Source of the DNA: an uncultured Prevotella sp.
GTDB taxonomy: Bacteria; Bacteroidota; Bacteroidia; Bacteroidales; Bacteroidaceae
Direction: 5' to 3'
DNA length: 64,000 nt
NCBI GenBank assembly: GCA_947170265.1
Contig: CAMVSV010000007.1
Location: forward strand, 1 to 64,000
Below are positions 42,289-51,886 of this stretch, one piece after another. Positions within the stretch are counted from its first letter, which is position 1. Each line of letters starts with the position of its first letter. Position numbers and translations under genes: made by a program. The notes beneath the pieces were generated by a model, which was not told the DNA's origin, made no database searches, and was given only the letters and a program-made list of their open reading frames with translations.

Positions 42289-43647
42289 ATGAAAACACTC
42301 ATAAAAGGCGGCACTATTGTGAACGAAGGACGATGCTACCGCGCATCGATAGTCATCAACAATGACCGCATTGCAGACATCATAGAGCAAGACGAGACAC
42401 CCCGTGACAGCTACGACAACATAGTAGATGCCACGGGGTGTTTTGTTTTGCCCGGAGTAATTGACAGCCATGTGCACTTCCGCGAGCCAGGCATGACCGA
42501 CAAAGCCGACATTGCCCACGAGAGCCGTGCAGCAGCATGCGGAGGAGTGACATCCTACCTGGAGATGCCAAACACCGTGCCGCAGACAACCACCCTCCAA
42601 GCCCTGAGCGACAAGATGCAACGTGCTGGGAGAGACAGCATGGTGAACTATTCGTTCTTCTTTGGTGCCACCAACGACAACAGCCACCTCTTCAAACAGC
42701 TCGACAGCCATGCCATACCAGGCATAAAGCTCTTCATGGGCTCGTCGACAGGCAACATGCTCGTTGACGGCGACGACTCCCTCATGTCTGTGTTCAGCAA
42801 GGCAGCAGAAGCACAGCTGCCGGTGATGACCCACTGCGAGGATACCGACATAATAAACCGCAACATGGCTGAAGCCAAGAAGCAACATGGCGACGACCCC
42901 GACATAAGCCTCCACCCCACCATACGCAGCGAGGAAGCATGTTACAAGTCCACACAGCACGCCATCGCCATGGCACGCCAATGCCATGCACAGCTGCATG
43001 TGGCTCACCTCTCCACGGCACGCGAGCTCACGCTCTTCAACAACCAACATCCCGGCGACCCGCTGATGACCTTCGAGATATGCGTGCCCCACCTCACCTT
43101 CACCCTTGACGACTATGCCACCAAGGGAGCACTGATAAAATGCAACCCTGCAGTGAAGACCGTCGGCGACAGAACAGCATTGAGAGAGGCGGCATGCAAC
43201 GCCATTAAATACCCACACATGACCATCGCCACCGACCATGCGCCCCACCTCCTAAGCCAGAAGCAGGGAGGATGCGCAAAGGCTGTGAGCGGCATGCCCA
43301 TGGTGCAGTTCTCGCTCGTGACAATGCTCCAGCAGGTGGTGCCACAAAGCCAGGAAGGACTCCACCTTGAACGTCTGGTGGCACTCATGTGCCATAACCC
43401 CGCCACACTGTTCCACATCAACGATAGGGGATTTCTCAGGAAAGGCTACAAAGCCGACATCGCCATAGTGAGCAACACGCCGTGGACCCTCACACCCGAG
43501 ATGATTGAAAGCAAATGCGGATGGAGCCCCCTCACCGGCACCACGTTCCGTTGGCGGGTGGAACACACCTTCTGCAACGGCGTACACATATATAATAAAA
43601 GTGTGGTAGACGACAGCTACAGAGGCGAAGCCCTGAGCTTTCGCTGA
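42289..43647 (+). CDS. pyrC: Dihydroorotase
   Basis: This amidohydrolase converts carbamoyl aspartate to dihydroorotate in pyrimidine synthesis. It has the metal-binding DSHVHFREPG motif, GGVTSYLEMPNTVP, the HCED and HVAHLSTARE histidines, and the ATDHAPH aspartate/histidine signature. The length of 452 residues fits the class I (PyrC-like) group. It is downstream of the DUF4369 lipoprotein on the same strand. Other pyrimidine genes in the window are carA, half-length carB, pyrG and udk. Confidence 0.93.
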   Translation: MKTLIKGGTIVNEGRCYRASIVINNDRIADIIEQDETPRDSYDNIVDATGCFVLPGVIDSHVHFREPGMTDKADIAHESRAAACGGVTSYLEMPNTVPQTTTLQALSDKMQRAGRDSMVNYSFFFGATNDNSHLFKQLDSHAIPGIKLFMGSSTGNMLVDGDDSLMSVFSKAAEAQLPVMTHCEDTDIINRNMAEAKKQHGDDPDISLHPTIRSEEACYKSTQHAIAMARQCHAQLHVAHLSTARELTLFNNQHPGDPLMTFEICVPHLTFTLDDYATKGALIKCNPAVKTVGDRTALREAACNAIKYPHMTIATDHAPHLLSQKQGGCAKAVSGMPMVQFSLVTMLQQVVPQSQEGLHLERLVALMCHNPATLFHINDRGFLRKGYKADIAIVSNTPWTLTPEMIESKCGWSPLTGTTFRWRVEHTFCNGVHIYNKSVVDDSYRGEALSFR

Positions 43648-43716
43648 GCAGCAGTCCCGAAAAGGAGGATAACTTGAAAAACTACTGTGGTAACCATTAG
43701 CCATGAACCATAAATA

Positions 43717-44907
43717 ATGATAGCACGACACATCATATTGTTTGTACTTCTCATCACGCTTCCGTTTCTATATATAGACTACCGGTTTATGAAAAGCAGA
43801 AGGAAACGTATTGCCGTGAAGCTGCTGTGGTGGATGCCGTGGCTTATGATGATGGTCTACACCGCGGCAATGGCAGCCTCGCACGACTTCGTGCCCCTGA
43901 ACCACACATACACGGAGGTATATATGCTGCTACTCGGTGTGGTGGCAGCACCACTGCTGGTGTTCAGCACATGCTCACTGCTCGGATGGGCACACAACCG
44001 CTACCACCACACTCGCCAGCAATGGGGAGAACGCATTGGCGCTGTGCTCGCTGCTGCCACCGCCGCAACATTCATCTATGGCTTCACCATAGGGTTTAAC
44101 CAAGTGACGGTGAGACATGCCGACCTGACGTTCAACAACCTGCCCGACGCCTTCGACGGCTACCGCATAGCACATGTGTCCGACCTCCATGTGGGTACCT
44201 ACGGAGGATGGCGCAAGGAAGTGCTCGCTGCCGTCATCGACAGCCTCAAGCAGGAGCAGCCCGACATTATATGCTTCACCGGCGACCTGCAGAACACCCG
44301 TCCGCATGAGGTTGAGAAAGTCAGCCAGTTGCTGAGGCAGTTGCCAGGCACATACTCCGTGCTTGGCAACCACGACCATGGCGAATATGCCGGTGGCACC
44401 AACAAGGAGAAACAAGACGTGGAACAGCAGCTCATAGCCACCCAGAGAAGACTCGGATGGAACCTGCTGATAAACCAAGCCAGCATAATAACCCGACAAC
44501 GAACACTCAACGACGGCACAACCACAGCCGACAGCATAGCCATAGTGGGCACCGACAACGACGGCATGCCGCCATTCCCGTCGCTCGCCCGCTACGACAA
44601 GGCCATGGGCAGCATAGCCGGAAAGAACATCTTCACCATCATGCTGCAACACGACCCCTCGGCGTGGAAGAGAAACATAGTTGACAAGACACAAGCCGAC
44701 CTCACACTCAGCGGACACACCCATGGCGGACAGATGCAGGCGTTAAGCCTCAGACCCACGATGCTCACCTGCCATGAGGACTACGGACACTACACAGCAG
44801 GCAAATGTCAGCTCATGGTGAGTGCCGGTGCCGGTGCCCTGGTGCCCTTCCGCATAGGAATGGCTAACGAAATAACGATAATAACCCTTCATACCGCCAA
44901 GCACTGA
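43717..44907 (+). CDS. Membrane-bound metallophosphoesterase
   Basis: Four N-terminal membrane helices (up to about residue 120) are followed by a calcineurin-like phosphoesterase domain with the full metal-binding set: VSDLHVG, FTGDLQN, LGNHDHGEY and LSGHTHGGQMQ. The catalytic domain should face the periplasm or cytoplasm next to the membrane. Related proteins include UDP-diacylglucosamine hydrolase-like and YkuE-like enzymes; the substrate here is open. It precedes plsC by 17 bases, consistent with a lipid-related operon. Confidence 0.87.
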   Translation: MIARHIILFVLLITLPFLYIDYRFMKSRRKRIAVKLLWWMPWLMMMVYTAAMAASHDFVPLNHTYTEVYMLLLGVVAAPLLVFSTCSLLGWAHNRYHHTRQQWGERIGAVLAAATAATFIYGFTIGFNQVTVRHADLTFNNLPDAFDGYRIAHVSDLHVGTYGGWRKEVLAAVIDSLKQEQPDIICFTGDLQNTRPHEVEKVSQLLRQLPGTYSVLGNHDHGEYAGGTNKEKQDVEQQLIATQRRLGWNLLINQASIITRQRTLNDGTTTADSIAIVGTDNDGMPPFPSLARYDKAMGSIAGKNIFTIMLQHDPSAWKRNIVDKTQADLTLSGHTHGGQMQALSLRPTMLTCHEDYGHYTAGKCQLMVSAGAGALVPFRIGMANEITIITLHTAKH

Positions 44908-44924
44908 CAAAAGAAAGTATATAT

Positions 44925-45707
44925 ATGAAAGGAAACAACATAATGAAAGCCATTGCAGCAATACCTTACATCATCTACCAACTGGTGATAGCACTGCCAC
45001 TGATAGTGCTGGCATCGCTCATCACATCGATAACGACCATCGTGGGATGCTTCGTGGGCGACGGACATTTCTGGGGCTACTACCCCGGGAAGCTGTGGTC
45101 ACGCTTCATCTGCTTCATTCTGCTGCTGCCGGTGAAGGTGGAAGGCAGGGAAAACCTCGCCAAGGGACAGAGCTATGTGTTCGTGGCAAACCACCAGGGA
45201 GCATTCGACATATTCCTGATCTACGGATACCTGTGCCGAAACTTCAAATGGATGATGAAGCATCAGCTAAGGAAGATGCCGCTGGTGGGACCGGCATGTG
45301 CCGCTGCCAAGCATATCTTCGTGGACAAGCGGGGACCGAAAAAGATAAAAGAGACCTACGACAAGGCACGCGACACACTGAGAGACGGCATGTCGCTCGT
45401 GGTGTTTCCCGAGGGAGCACGCACCTTTACAGGACACATGGCACACTTCCGGCGCGGTGCCTTCATGCTCGCCGACGAGCTGCAGCTACCCGTGGTGCCG
45501 CTGACCATCAACGGCTCGTTCGACGTGTTCCCACGAACAGCCCACAGGGTGACATGGCATCCGATGAAGCTCACCATACACAAACCCATACCTCCAGAAG
45601 GCTCGGGACCGGAGAGCGAGAAAGAAACCATGGAGAAAGCCTATGAGGCCATAATGCAGAGCCTCGACAAGAAATATCAGGGCTATGAAGACAATCCCGA
45701 CCAGTGA
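44925..45707 (+). CDS. plsC: 1-acyl-sn-glycerol-3-phosphate acyltransferase
   Basis: One or two N-terminal membrane helices precede an acyltransferase domain with the NHQGAFDIF (NHx4D) and FPEGARTFTG motifs. It makes phosphatidic acid from lysophosphatidic acid. The length of 260 residues is typical. ATG codons at 44925 and 44943 are both possible starts. It follows the metallophosphoesterase gene closely. Confidence 0.9.
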   Translation: MKGNNIMKAIAAIPYIIYQLVIALPLIVLASLITSITTIVGCFVGDGHFWGYYPGKLWSRFICFILLLPVKVEGRENLAKGQSYVFVANHQGAFDIFLIYGYLCRNFKWMMKHQLRKMPLVGPACAAAKHIFVDKRGPKKIKETYDKARDTLRDGMSLVVFPEGARTFTGHMAHFRRGAFMLADELQLPVVPLTINGSFDVFPRTAHRVTWHPMKLTIHKPIPPEGSGPESEKETMEKAYEAIMQSLDKKYQGYEDNPDQ

Positions 45708-45767
45708 TGCAACAAACCAGCAAAGGCAAGTCTCCACGGCAATAGGAAAATAAAGTTAGTCTTTCTT

Positions 45768-45798
45768 TTTGTTATTCGCACGCTTAGTCTTATCTTTG
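45768..45798 (+). promoter_or_regulatory. Promoter of the glycosyltransferase-mfd unit
   Basis: TTTG (45768-45771) and TATCTTTG (45791-45798), 19 bases apart, are both consensus. Confidence 0.75.
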
Positions 45799-45821
45799 TA
45801 GGTGTTTTAATTTGAGCAGCC

Positions 45822-46577
45822 ATGAACAGCAACAGTGATTCAATAATTATCATTCCCACATACAACGAGAAGGAGAACATGGAGAAAATCATCCGTGCAG
45901 TGTTCTCGTTGGAGAAATGTTTCCACATTCTCGTAATCGACGACGGCAGTCCCGACGGCACCGCAGCAATAGTGAAGCGGCTGATGGCAGATGAGTTTGC
46001 CGAAAGGCTGTTTCTCATAGAACGGCAGGGCAAGCTCGGGCTCGGCACCGCCTACATCACCGGTTTCAAATGGGCGTTGGAGCACGGCTACGACTATATC
46101 TTCGAGATGGATGCCGACTTCTCACACGACCCCAAGGACTTGCCGCGCCTCTATTCGGCATGCGCCGACGAGGGCTACGATGTGGCTATAGGGTCGCGCT
46201 ATGTGAGCGGTGTGAATGTGGTAAACTGGCCAATAGGCAGAGTGCTCATGAGCTATTTTGCATCGAAATACGTGAGAATGATAACAGGATTTCATGTTCA
46301 CGACACCACCGCTGGTTTCAAATGCTACAAACGACGTGTGTTGAGCACCATTGAGCTCGACAAGATCCGCTTCAAGGGTTACGCCTTCCAGATAGAGATG
46401 AAATATACCGCCCATAAGATTGGTTTCAAGATAAAGGAAGTGCCGGTGGTGTTTGTGAACCGTCGCGAAGGAGTATCAAAGATGAGCGGAGGCATCTTCA
46501 GCGAGGCGTTGTTCGGAGTGATGCGCCTGCGCTGGGACGGATGGTTCAGGAAGTATCCTGCCATGCCAGCTGAATAA
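45822..46577 (+). CDS. Polyprenol-phosphate mannosyltransferase-like glycosyltransferase family 2
   Basis: The IIIPTYNEKENME start, DDGSPDGT, LGLGTAYITGF and EMDADFSHDP (DxD) segments are those of dolichyl-phosphate mannose synthase-like enzymes. They transfer a sugar from a nucleotide donor to a polyprenyl phosphate on the cytoplasmic side. The length of 251 residues and the absence of a C-terminal membrane domain match the short soluble form. The mfd gene starts 2 bases after its stop, so both share one transcript. Confidence 0.9.
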   Translation: MNSNSDSIIIIPTYNEKENMEKIIRAVFSLEKCFHILVIDDGSPDGTAAIVKRLMADEFAERLFLIERQGKLGLGTAYITGFKWALEHGYDYIFEMDADFSHDPKDLPRLYSACADEGYDVAIGSRYVSGVNVVNWPIGRVLMSYFASKYVRMITGFHVHDTTAGFKCYKRRVLSTIELDKIRFKGYAFQIEMKYTAHKIGFKIKEVPVVFVNRREGVSKMSGGIFSEALFGVMRLRWDGWFRKYPAMPAE

Positions 46578-46579
46578 AT

Positions 46580-49500
46580 ATGGAAATAACAGAACTTCAA
46601 CGAAAGTATGGCTCCATGCCCCAGGCTGGAGCCTTTTTGGACTTACAGGGAAAGAAGTCGGTAAAGACCATTTTCCTGCAGGGACTGTTGGCATCGTCGG
46701 CACCACTGTTCTTCAGTGGACTTCATCACAGATGGACCAAGCGCACGCAGGACGTGCCGCCGGTGGTGCTGTTTGTCACCAATGATGCCGACAGTGCCGG
46801 ATATTTCTATCACGACCTCACACAGGTGATGGGCAACGACCAAGTGATGTTCTTTCCGTCAGGCTATCGCCGCCAAGTGAAATACGGTCAGCGCGATGCA
46901 GCCAACGACATTCTGCGCACCGAGGTGCTCACGTCACTCTCGACAGAGGCCACCTTACAGAAGCCACTATTCATTGTAAGCCACCCGGAGGCACTGGCAG
47001 AACTTGTGATTTCCCAGCAGAAACTCAACGAGCGCACCATGCGTCTCACCGTGGGTGAGAGCTACGACATCATGAAGGTTGTCAGCACCCTGCGTGAATA
47101 TGGCTTTCTGGAAACCGACTATGTGTATGAGCCGGGACAGTTTGCCGCGCGTGGAAGCATTCTCGACGTCTATTCATTCAGCTGCGAGCAGCCTTTCCGC
47201 ATTGACTTCTTCGGAGACGAGATTGACACCATACGCGTCTTTGAAGTTGAAAATCAGCTGTCGAGCCAGCAACGCACAAGCGTTGAGCTGGTGCCCGACA
47301 TCTCGGCAAGGACTGAAAAGAAGATATCGTTCATGGAACTGCTGCCCGAAGGGTCGCTGCTCGTGGTGAGAGACTACACCTTCCTGTGTGACCGCATAGC
47401 ACAGATTTACCAAGAAGGCTTCTCGCAGCAAGCCCTCACCGAACGCATGGAGGGCAAGACAGAGGTGGAACAGCAGCAGATAGCCATGCAGATGCAGAGG
47501 GAGAGTCAGATAGTGAGCGGTACCCGGTTTGCCGGTGATGCCGCCAGGCTCAGGAGAATAGAGATTGGCAGCAAACCTACTGGCTCCCCTGATGCCACCA
47601 TCACGTTCAAGATTTCGCCACAACCACTGTTCCACAAGAACTTCGACATGCTTACCCGCTCGCTTGACGACTATCTGCTGCAAGGCTACAAGCTATACAT
47701 CCTTGCCGACAGTGCCAAACAGCAACAGCGATTGCGGGACATCTTTGACGAGAGAGGCGAAAAGAGCGACATGCCCACCGACACCCGTCTGCAGTTCACA
47801 CCCATTGACCACACCATACACGAAGGGTTCGTAGATCATCAGCTGAAGGCATGTCTCTTCACCGACCACCAGATTTTCGACAGGTTCCATAAGTTCAACC
47901 TAAAGTCCGACAAGGCACGCTCCGGCAAGATGGCACTCACCTTGAAAGAGCTGCAGGAAATGGAGCCCGGCGACTTCATTGTACATGTGGACTTCGGTAT
48001 AGGCAAGTTTGCAGGACTGGTGCGAGTGCCGCTGCCAGCCCGTCAGGGCGCCACCAACGGCAACGCCGGCTATCAGGAAATGATACGTCTGGTATACCAG
48101 CGAGGCGACATCGTTGACGTGAGCATACATTCACTCTACAAGATTTCAAAATACCGGAGCAACGACGGTGAGAAAGAGCCACGACTCTCCACACTCGGCA
48201 CAGGAGCATGGGAGCGCATGAAGGAACGCACCAAGAAACGCATAAAAGACATTGCACGCGACCTCATACAGCTCTATGCCCGCAGAAAGAAAGAGAAAGG
48301 CTTCGCCTACAGCCCCGACACCTATCTGCAGCACGAGCTTGAGGCTTCGTTCCTGTATGAAGACACACCCGACCAACAGAAAGCCACCGCAGAGGTGAAG
48401 CTCGACATGGAGAGCCAACGACCCATGGACCGTCTCGTATGCGGTGACGTGGGATTCGGAAAGACCGAAGTGGCTGTAAGGGCAGCCTTCAAGGCGGCAT
48501 GCGACTCCAAGCAAGTGGCTGTGATGGTGCCCACCACCGTACTTGCCTTCCAACATTTCCAGACCTTCCGCGACCGACTGCGCCATCTGCCGGTGAGGGT
48601 GGACTACCTCTCTCGGGCACGCACCGCCAAACAGACACGTCAGGTGATGGAAGACCTCAAGGCCGGACGCATAGACATACTCATAGGCACACAGAAAATG
48701 ATTGGCAAGAGCGTGGAATGGAAAGACCTCGGACTGCTCATCATCGACGAGGAACAGAAGTTCGGAGTGTCGACAAAGGAAAAGCTGCGACAGATGAAGA
48801 CAAACGTGGACACACTGACCATGTCGGCAACACCCATTCCAAGAACCCTGCAGTTCTCACTCATGGGTGCACGCGACATGAGCATCATGCGCACACCACC
48901 ACCCAACCGATACCCCATACACACCGAGCTTGCATCGTTTGGAGGCGAAGTGATTGCCGATGCCATAAACTTCGAGATGAGCAGAAACGGACAGGTGTTT
49001 TTCGTCAACGACAACATACGAGGTCTTGACCATATTGCCTCAGTAATAAAGAAATATGTGCCAGACTGCCGCATAGCCATAGGACACGGGCAGATGAAAC
49101 CCGAACAGCTCGAAGAAATAATAATGGGATTTATCAACCACGACTACGACGTGCTGCTCTCTACAACGATAGTGGAAAACGGCGTAGATATTCCCAATGC
49201 CAACACCATAATAATAAACGATGCCCATCGTTTCGGACTATCCGACCTCCATCAGATGCGTGGCAGGGTTGGAAGAAGCAACCGCAAGGCATTCTGCTAC
49301 CTGCTCTCTCCTCCTCTGTCGGCACTGAGCAATGATGCGCGTCGACGACTGGAAGCCCTGGAGAGCTTCTCCGAGCTTGGCAGCGGCTTCAACCTCGCCA
49401 TGCAAGACCTTGACATTCGCGGTGCCGGCAACCTCTTGGGAGCCGAACAGAGCGGCTTCATGGAAGACCTCGGCTATGAGACCTACCTGAAAATACTCAA

Positions 49501-50077
49501 GGAGGCAATGGCTGAGCTGAGAAATGAAGCACCCATACCACATCCCACGACCGAAGGGGAACATGAAGCTAAGCCCTATGTTCCCACGCCACATGACGGC
49601 GGCATGGAGGATGAAGCTTCAATCTATGTTGCCGACTGCGCCCTGGAGTCCGACCTTGAGATGTATTTCCCCGACAACTATGTGCCAGGTAGCAGCGAAC
49701 GCATGCTCCTCTATCGTGAGCTGGACAATATTGAGAGCGACCAAGAGCTCGAGGCTTACCGCAAGCGTCTGGAAGACCGATTTGGAAAGATACCCCGCGA
49801 GGGACAGGAGCTGATGCAGGTGGTGACGCTCAGACGCATTGGCAAAAACCTCGGATGCGAGAAGATAATACTTAGAAGCGGAAAGATGCAGATGCAGTTC
49901 GTAAGCAATGTGGATAGTCCTTTCTACCGAAGTTCCGTGTTCGGGAAAATAATAAACTTCGCAGCTGCCAACCCACGGCTTTGCCTGCTCAAGGAAAACC
50001 ACGGGAAGCGTTTCCTCGCCGTCAACGACATTGCCACCGTTGGCAAAGCCGTCGACGTGATGAGGAAAATGGAATGA
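46580..50077 (+). CDS. mfd: Transcription-repair coupling factor
   Basis: This is a full-length Mfd of 1165 residues. The N-terminal UvrB-like region covers about 1-350, an RNA-polymerase-interaction domain about 480-560 (GDFIVHVDFGIGKFAGL), and the translocase domain has CGDVGFGKTEVA (Walker A), LLIIDEEQKFG (Walker B) and the HQMRGRVGRS motif VI. A C-terminal TRCF domain follows. It removes stalled RNA polymerase and recruits repair proteins. It is translated right after the glycosyltransferase gene and ends at a strong terminator. Confidence 0.97.
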   Translation: MEITELQRKYGSMPQAGAFLDLQGKKSVKTIFLQGLLASSAPLFFSGLHHRWTKRTQDVPPVVLFVTNDADSAGYFYHDLTQVMGNDQVMFFPSGYRRQVKYGQRDAANDILRTEVLTSLSTEATLQKPLFIVSHPEALAELVISQQKLNERTMRLTVGESYDIMKVVSTLREYGFLETDYVYEPGQFAARGSILDVYSFSCEQPFRIDFFGDEIDTIRVFEVENQLSSQQRTSVELVPDISARTEKKISFMELLPEGSLLVVRDYTFLCDRIAQIYQEGFSQQALTERMEGKTEVEQQQIAMQMQRESQIVSGTRFAGDAARLRRIEIGSKPTGSPDATITFKISPQPLFHKNFDMLTRSLDDYLLQGYKLYILADSAKQQQRLRDIFDERGEKSDMPTDTRLQFTPIDHTIHEGFVDHQLKACLFTDHQIFDRFHKFNLKSDKARSGKMALTLKELQEMEPGDFIVHVDFGIGKFAGLVRVPLPARQGATNGNAGYQEMIRLVYQRGDIVDVSIHSLYKISKYRSNDGEKEPRLSTLGTGAWERMKERTKKRIKDIARDLIQLYARRKKEKGFAYSPDTYLQHELEASFLYEDTPDQQKATAEVKLDMESQRPMDRLVCGDVGFGKTEVAVRAAFKAACDSKQVAVMVPTTVLAFQHFQTFRDRLRHLPVRVDYLSRARTAKQTRQVMEDLKAGRIDILIGTQKMIGKSVEWKDLGLLIIDEEQKFGVSTKEKLRQMKTNVDTLTMSATPIPRTLQFSLMGARDMSIMRTPPPNRYPIHTELASFGGEVIADAINFEMSRNGQVFFVNDNIRGLDHIASVIKKYVPDCRIAIGHGQMKPEQLEEIIMGFINHDYDVLLSTTIVENGVDIPNANTIIINDAHRFGLSDLHQMRGRVGRSNRKAFCYLLSPPLSALSNDARRRLEALESFSELGSGFNLAMQDLDIRGAGNLLGAEQSGFMEDLGYETYLKILKEAMAELRNEAPIPHPTTEGEHEAKPYVPTPHDGGMEDEASIYVADCALESDLEMYFPDNYVPGSSERMLLYRELDNIESDQELEAYRKRLEDRFGKIPREGQELMQVVTLRRIGKNLGCEKIILRSGKMQMQFVSNVDSPFYRSSVFGKIINFAAANPRLCLLKENHGKRFLAVNDIATVGKAVDVMRKME

Positions 50078-50092
50078 GCCACATGCAAGAAA

Positions 50093-50141
50093 AACAGAAA
50101 AGCAGAACCACATCAACTCTGGGTGGTTCGGCTTTTCTGTT
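50093..50141. terminator. Bidirectional terminator between mfd and asnB
   Basis: An 18-base arm (50093-50110) pairs with 50124-50141, one mismatch, with T-rich ends on both strands. It ends both the mfd transcript and the five-gene amidotransferase operon. Confidence 0.8.
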
Positions 50142-50209
50142 GCTAATAAGTCTGGGGTTAAGTTCTTCTTTATTTAAGAATAAGCCCTGACGGGATGTTG
50201 TTCAGTCCA

Positions 50210-51874
50210 TCAATATGCTTGTTCGTGCACTCCCTTCACGGCACGTCCCGACGGGTCGTTCATGTTCTTGAAGGCAGCGTCCCACTCCAGCGCGATGGCA
50301 GTGGAACAGGCAACCGATGCTTCCTGGTTCACGCTACGCGCTGCCGACTCACTCGGGAAGTGTTCTTCAAATATGCTGCGGTAGTAATACTCCTCCTTGT
50401 TGAGTGGCGGATTGACAGGGAAGCGCTCAGCAGCGTGAGCCATCTGCTCATCGGTGACAGCCTCCGAGGTGATGCGTTTCAAGGTGTCTATCCATGAGTA
50501 GCCCACACCGTCGCTGAACTGCTCTTTCTGTCGCCATGCCACTTCCTCGGGAAGCATGTCGGAGAAGGCTTGTCGCAGGATTTTCTTCTCCATCGTGGTG
50601 CCTGGACACATCTTTGCCGAAGGATTGGTACGCATTGCCACATCGAGAAACTCCTTGTCGAGGAATGGCACCCTACCCTCTACGCCCCAAGCCGAGAGAC
50701 TCTTGTTGGCACGCAGACAGTCGTAGTAGTGCAGCTTTGAAAGCTTGCGCACTGTCTCTTCGTGGAAAGCCTGTGGTGATGGTGCCTTGTGGAAATAGAG
50801 GTATCCTCCGAATATCTCATCGGCTCCCTCGCCCGAGAGCACCATCTTGATGCCCATGGACTTTATTACCCTTGCCAGGAGATACATTGGAGTGGATGCC
50901 CGCACGGTGGTCACGTCGTAGGTCTCGATGAAATAGATAACGTCGCGTATGGCATCGAGCCCCTCCTGTATGGTATAGTTTATTTCATGGTGAACGGTAC
51001 CTATATGGTCGGCTACGAGACGTGCCTTGGCAAGGTCGGGTGCTCCCTTGAGTCCCACGGCAAAGGAGTGGAGTCGCGGCCAATAGGCTTTTGAACGAGA
51101 GTCGTCCTCTATGCGCATCTCCGAATATTTCTGTGCTATGGCAGAGATGATGCTGGAGTCAAGACCACCACTGAGCAACACTCCATAGGGCACATCGCTC
51201 ATCAGTTGTCGCTTCACGGCATCCTCCAGAGCATCGTGTATGGCGATGGCAGAGGCAGCGTTGTCTTTCACCTCAGAGTAGTTGAACCAGTCGCGCTTGT
51301 AGTATCTCTTCATTCCCGGCTCCCTGCTCCAGTAGTAATGTCCCGGTAGGAAGGACTCATAGCGGTCGCAATGCCCTTCGAGAGCCTTCAGCTCCGATGC
51401 TACATATACTGTTCCGTCGTTGTCGTAGCCGATGTAGAGGGGTATTACGCCTATCGGGTCACGGGCAATGAGGAACTCGTCCTTCTGCTCATCGTAAAGC
51501 ACGAAGGCAAAGATGCCATTGAGGTCTTCAAGGAAGCTGATGCCTTTTTCCCTGTAGAGTGCCAGTATCACCTCACAGTCGGAACCAGTCTGGAATTCAT
51601 ACCTGCCGGCATAGAGTCGGCGTATCTGCTGATGGTTGTATATCTCGCCGTTCACTGCCAACACCTGTTTGCGGTCAGGCGAATAGAGGGGCTGTCCACC
51701 ACTCTCCGGGTCTACGATGCTCAATCTCTCATGGGCGAGAATGGCAGAGCTTCCACTGTATATTCCGCTCCAGTCGGGTCCGCGGTGGCGTATTTTCTGA
51801 CTCATCTTCAGAGCCTTCTCGCGCAAAGCCTTTGATTGCTCCTTGGTGTTCAATATTGCAACTATTCCACACAT
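50210..51874 (-). CDS. asnB: Asparagine synthetase B, glutamine-hydrolysing
   Basis: Cys2 in MCGIVAILN is the glutaminase nucleophile. The RHRGPDWSG segment and the synthetase domain with LLSGGLDSSIISA (PP-loop) and SGEGADEIFGGY complete the family set. It makes asparagine from aspartate, ATP and glutamine. The length of 554 residues is normal for bacterial AsnB. It is the last gene of the pyrG-purF-carA-carB-asnB operon, starting 12 bases after the carB stop. Confidence 0.95.
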   Translation of the reverse strand: MCGIVAILNTKEQSKALREKALKMSQKIRHRGPDWSGIYSGSSAILAHERLSIVDPESGGQPLYSPDRKQVLAVNGEIYNHQQIRRLYAGRYEFQTGSDCEVILALYREKGISFLEDLNGIFAFVLYDEQKDEFLIARDPIGVIPLYIGYDNDGTVYVASELKALEGHCDRYESFLPGHYYWSREPGMKRYYKRDWFNYSEVKDNAASAIAIHDALEDAVKRQLMSDVPYGVLLSGGLDSSIISAIAQKYSEMRIEDDSRSKAYWPRLHSFAVGLKGAPDLAKARLVADHIGTVHHEINYTIQEGLDAIRDVIYFIETYDVTTVRASTPMYLLARVIKSMGIKMVLSGEGADEIFGGYLYFHKAPSPQAFHEETVRKLSKLHYYDCLRANKSLSAWGVEGRVPFLDKEFLDVAMRTNPSAKMCPGTTMEKKILRQAFSDMLPEEVAWRQKEQFSDGVGYSWIDTLKRITSEAVTDEQMAHAAERFPVNPPLNKEEYYYRSIFEEHFPSESAARSVNQEASVACSTAIALEWDAAFKNMNDPSGRAVKGVHEQAY

Positions 51875-51886
51875 AATGATATTCTT

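Noticed and set aside
51875..51886. Frameshift explaining the short CarB
   Set aside because: Only 12 bases separate the carB stop from asnB, so there is no second half in another frame.
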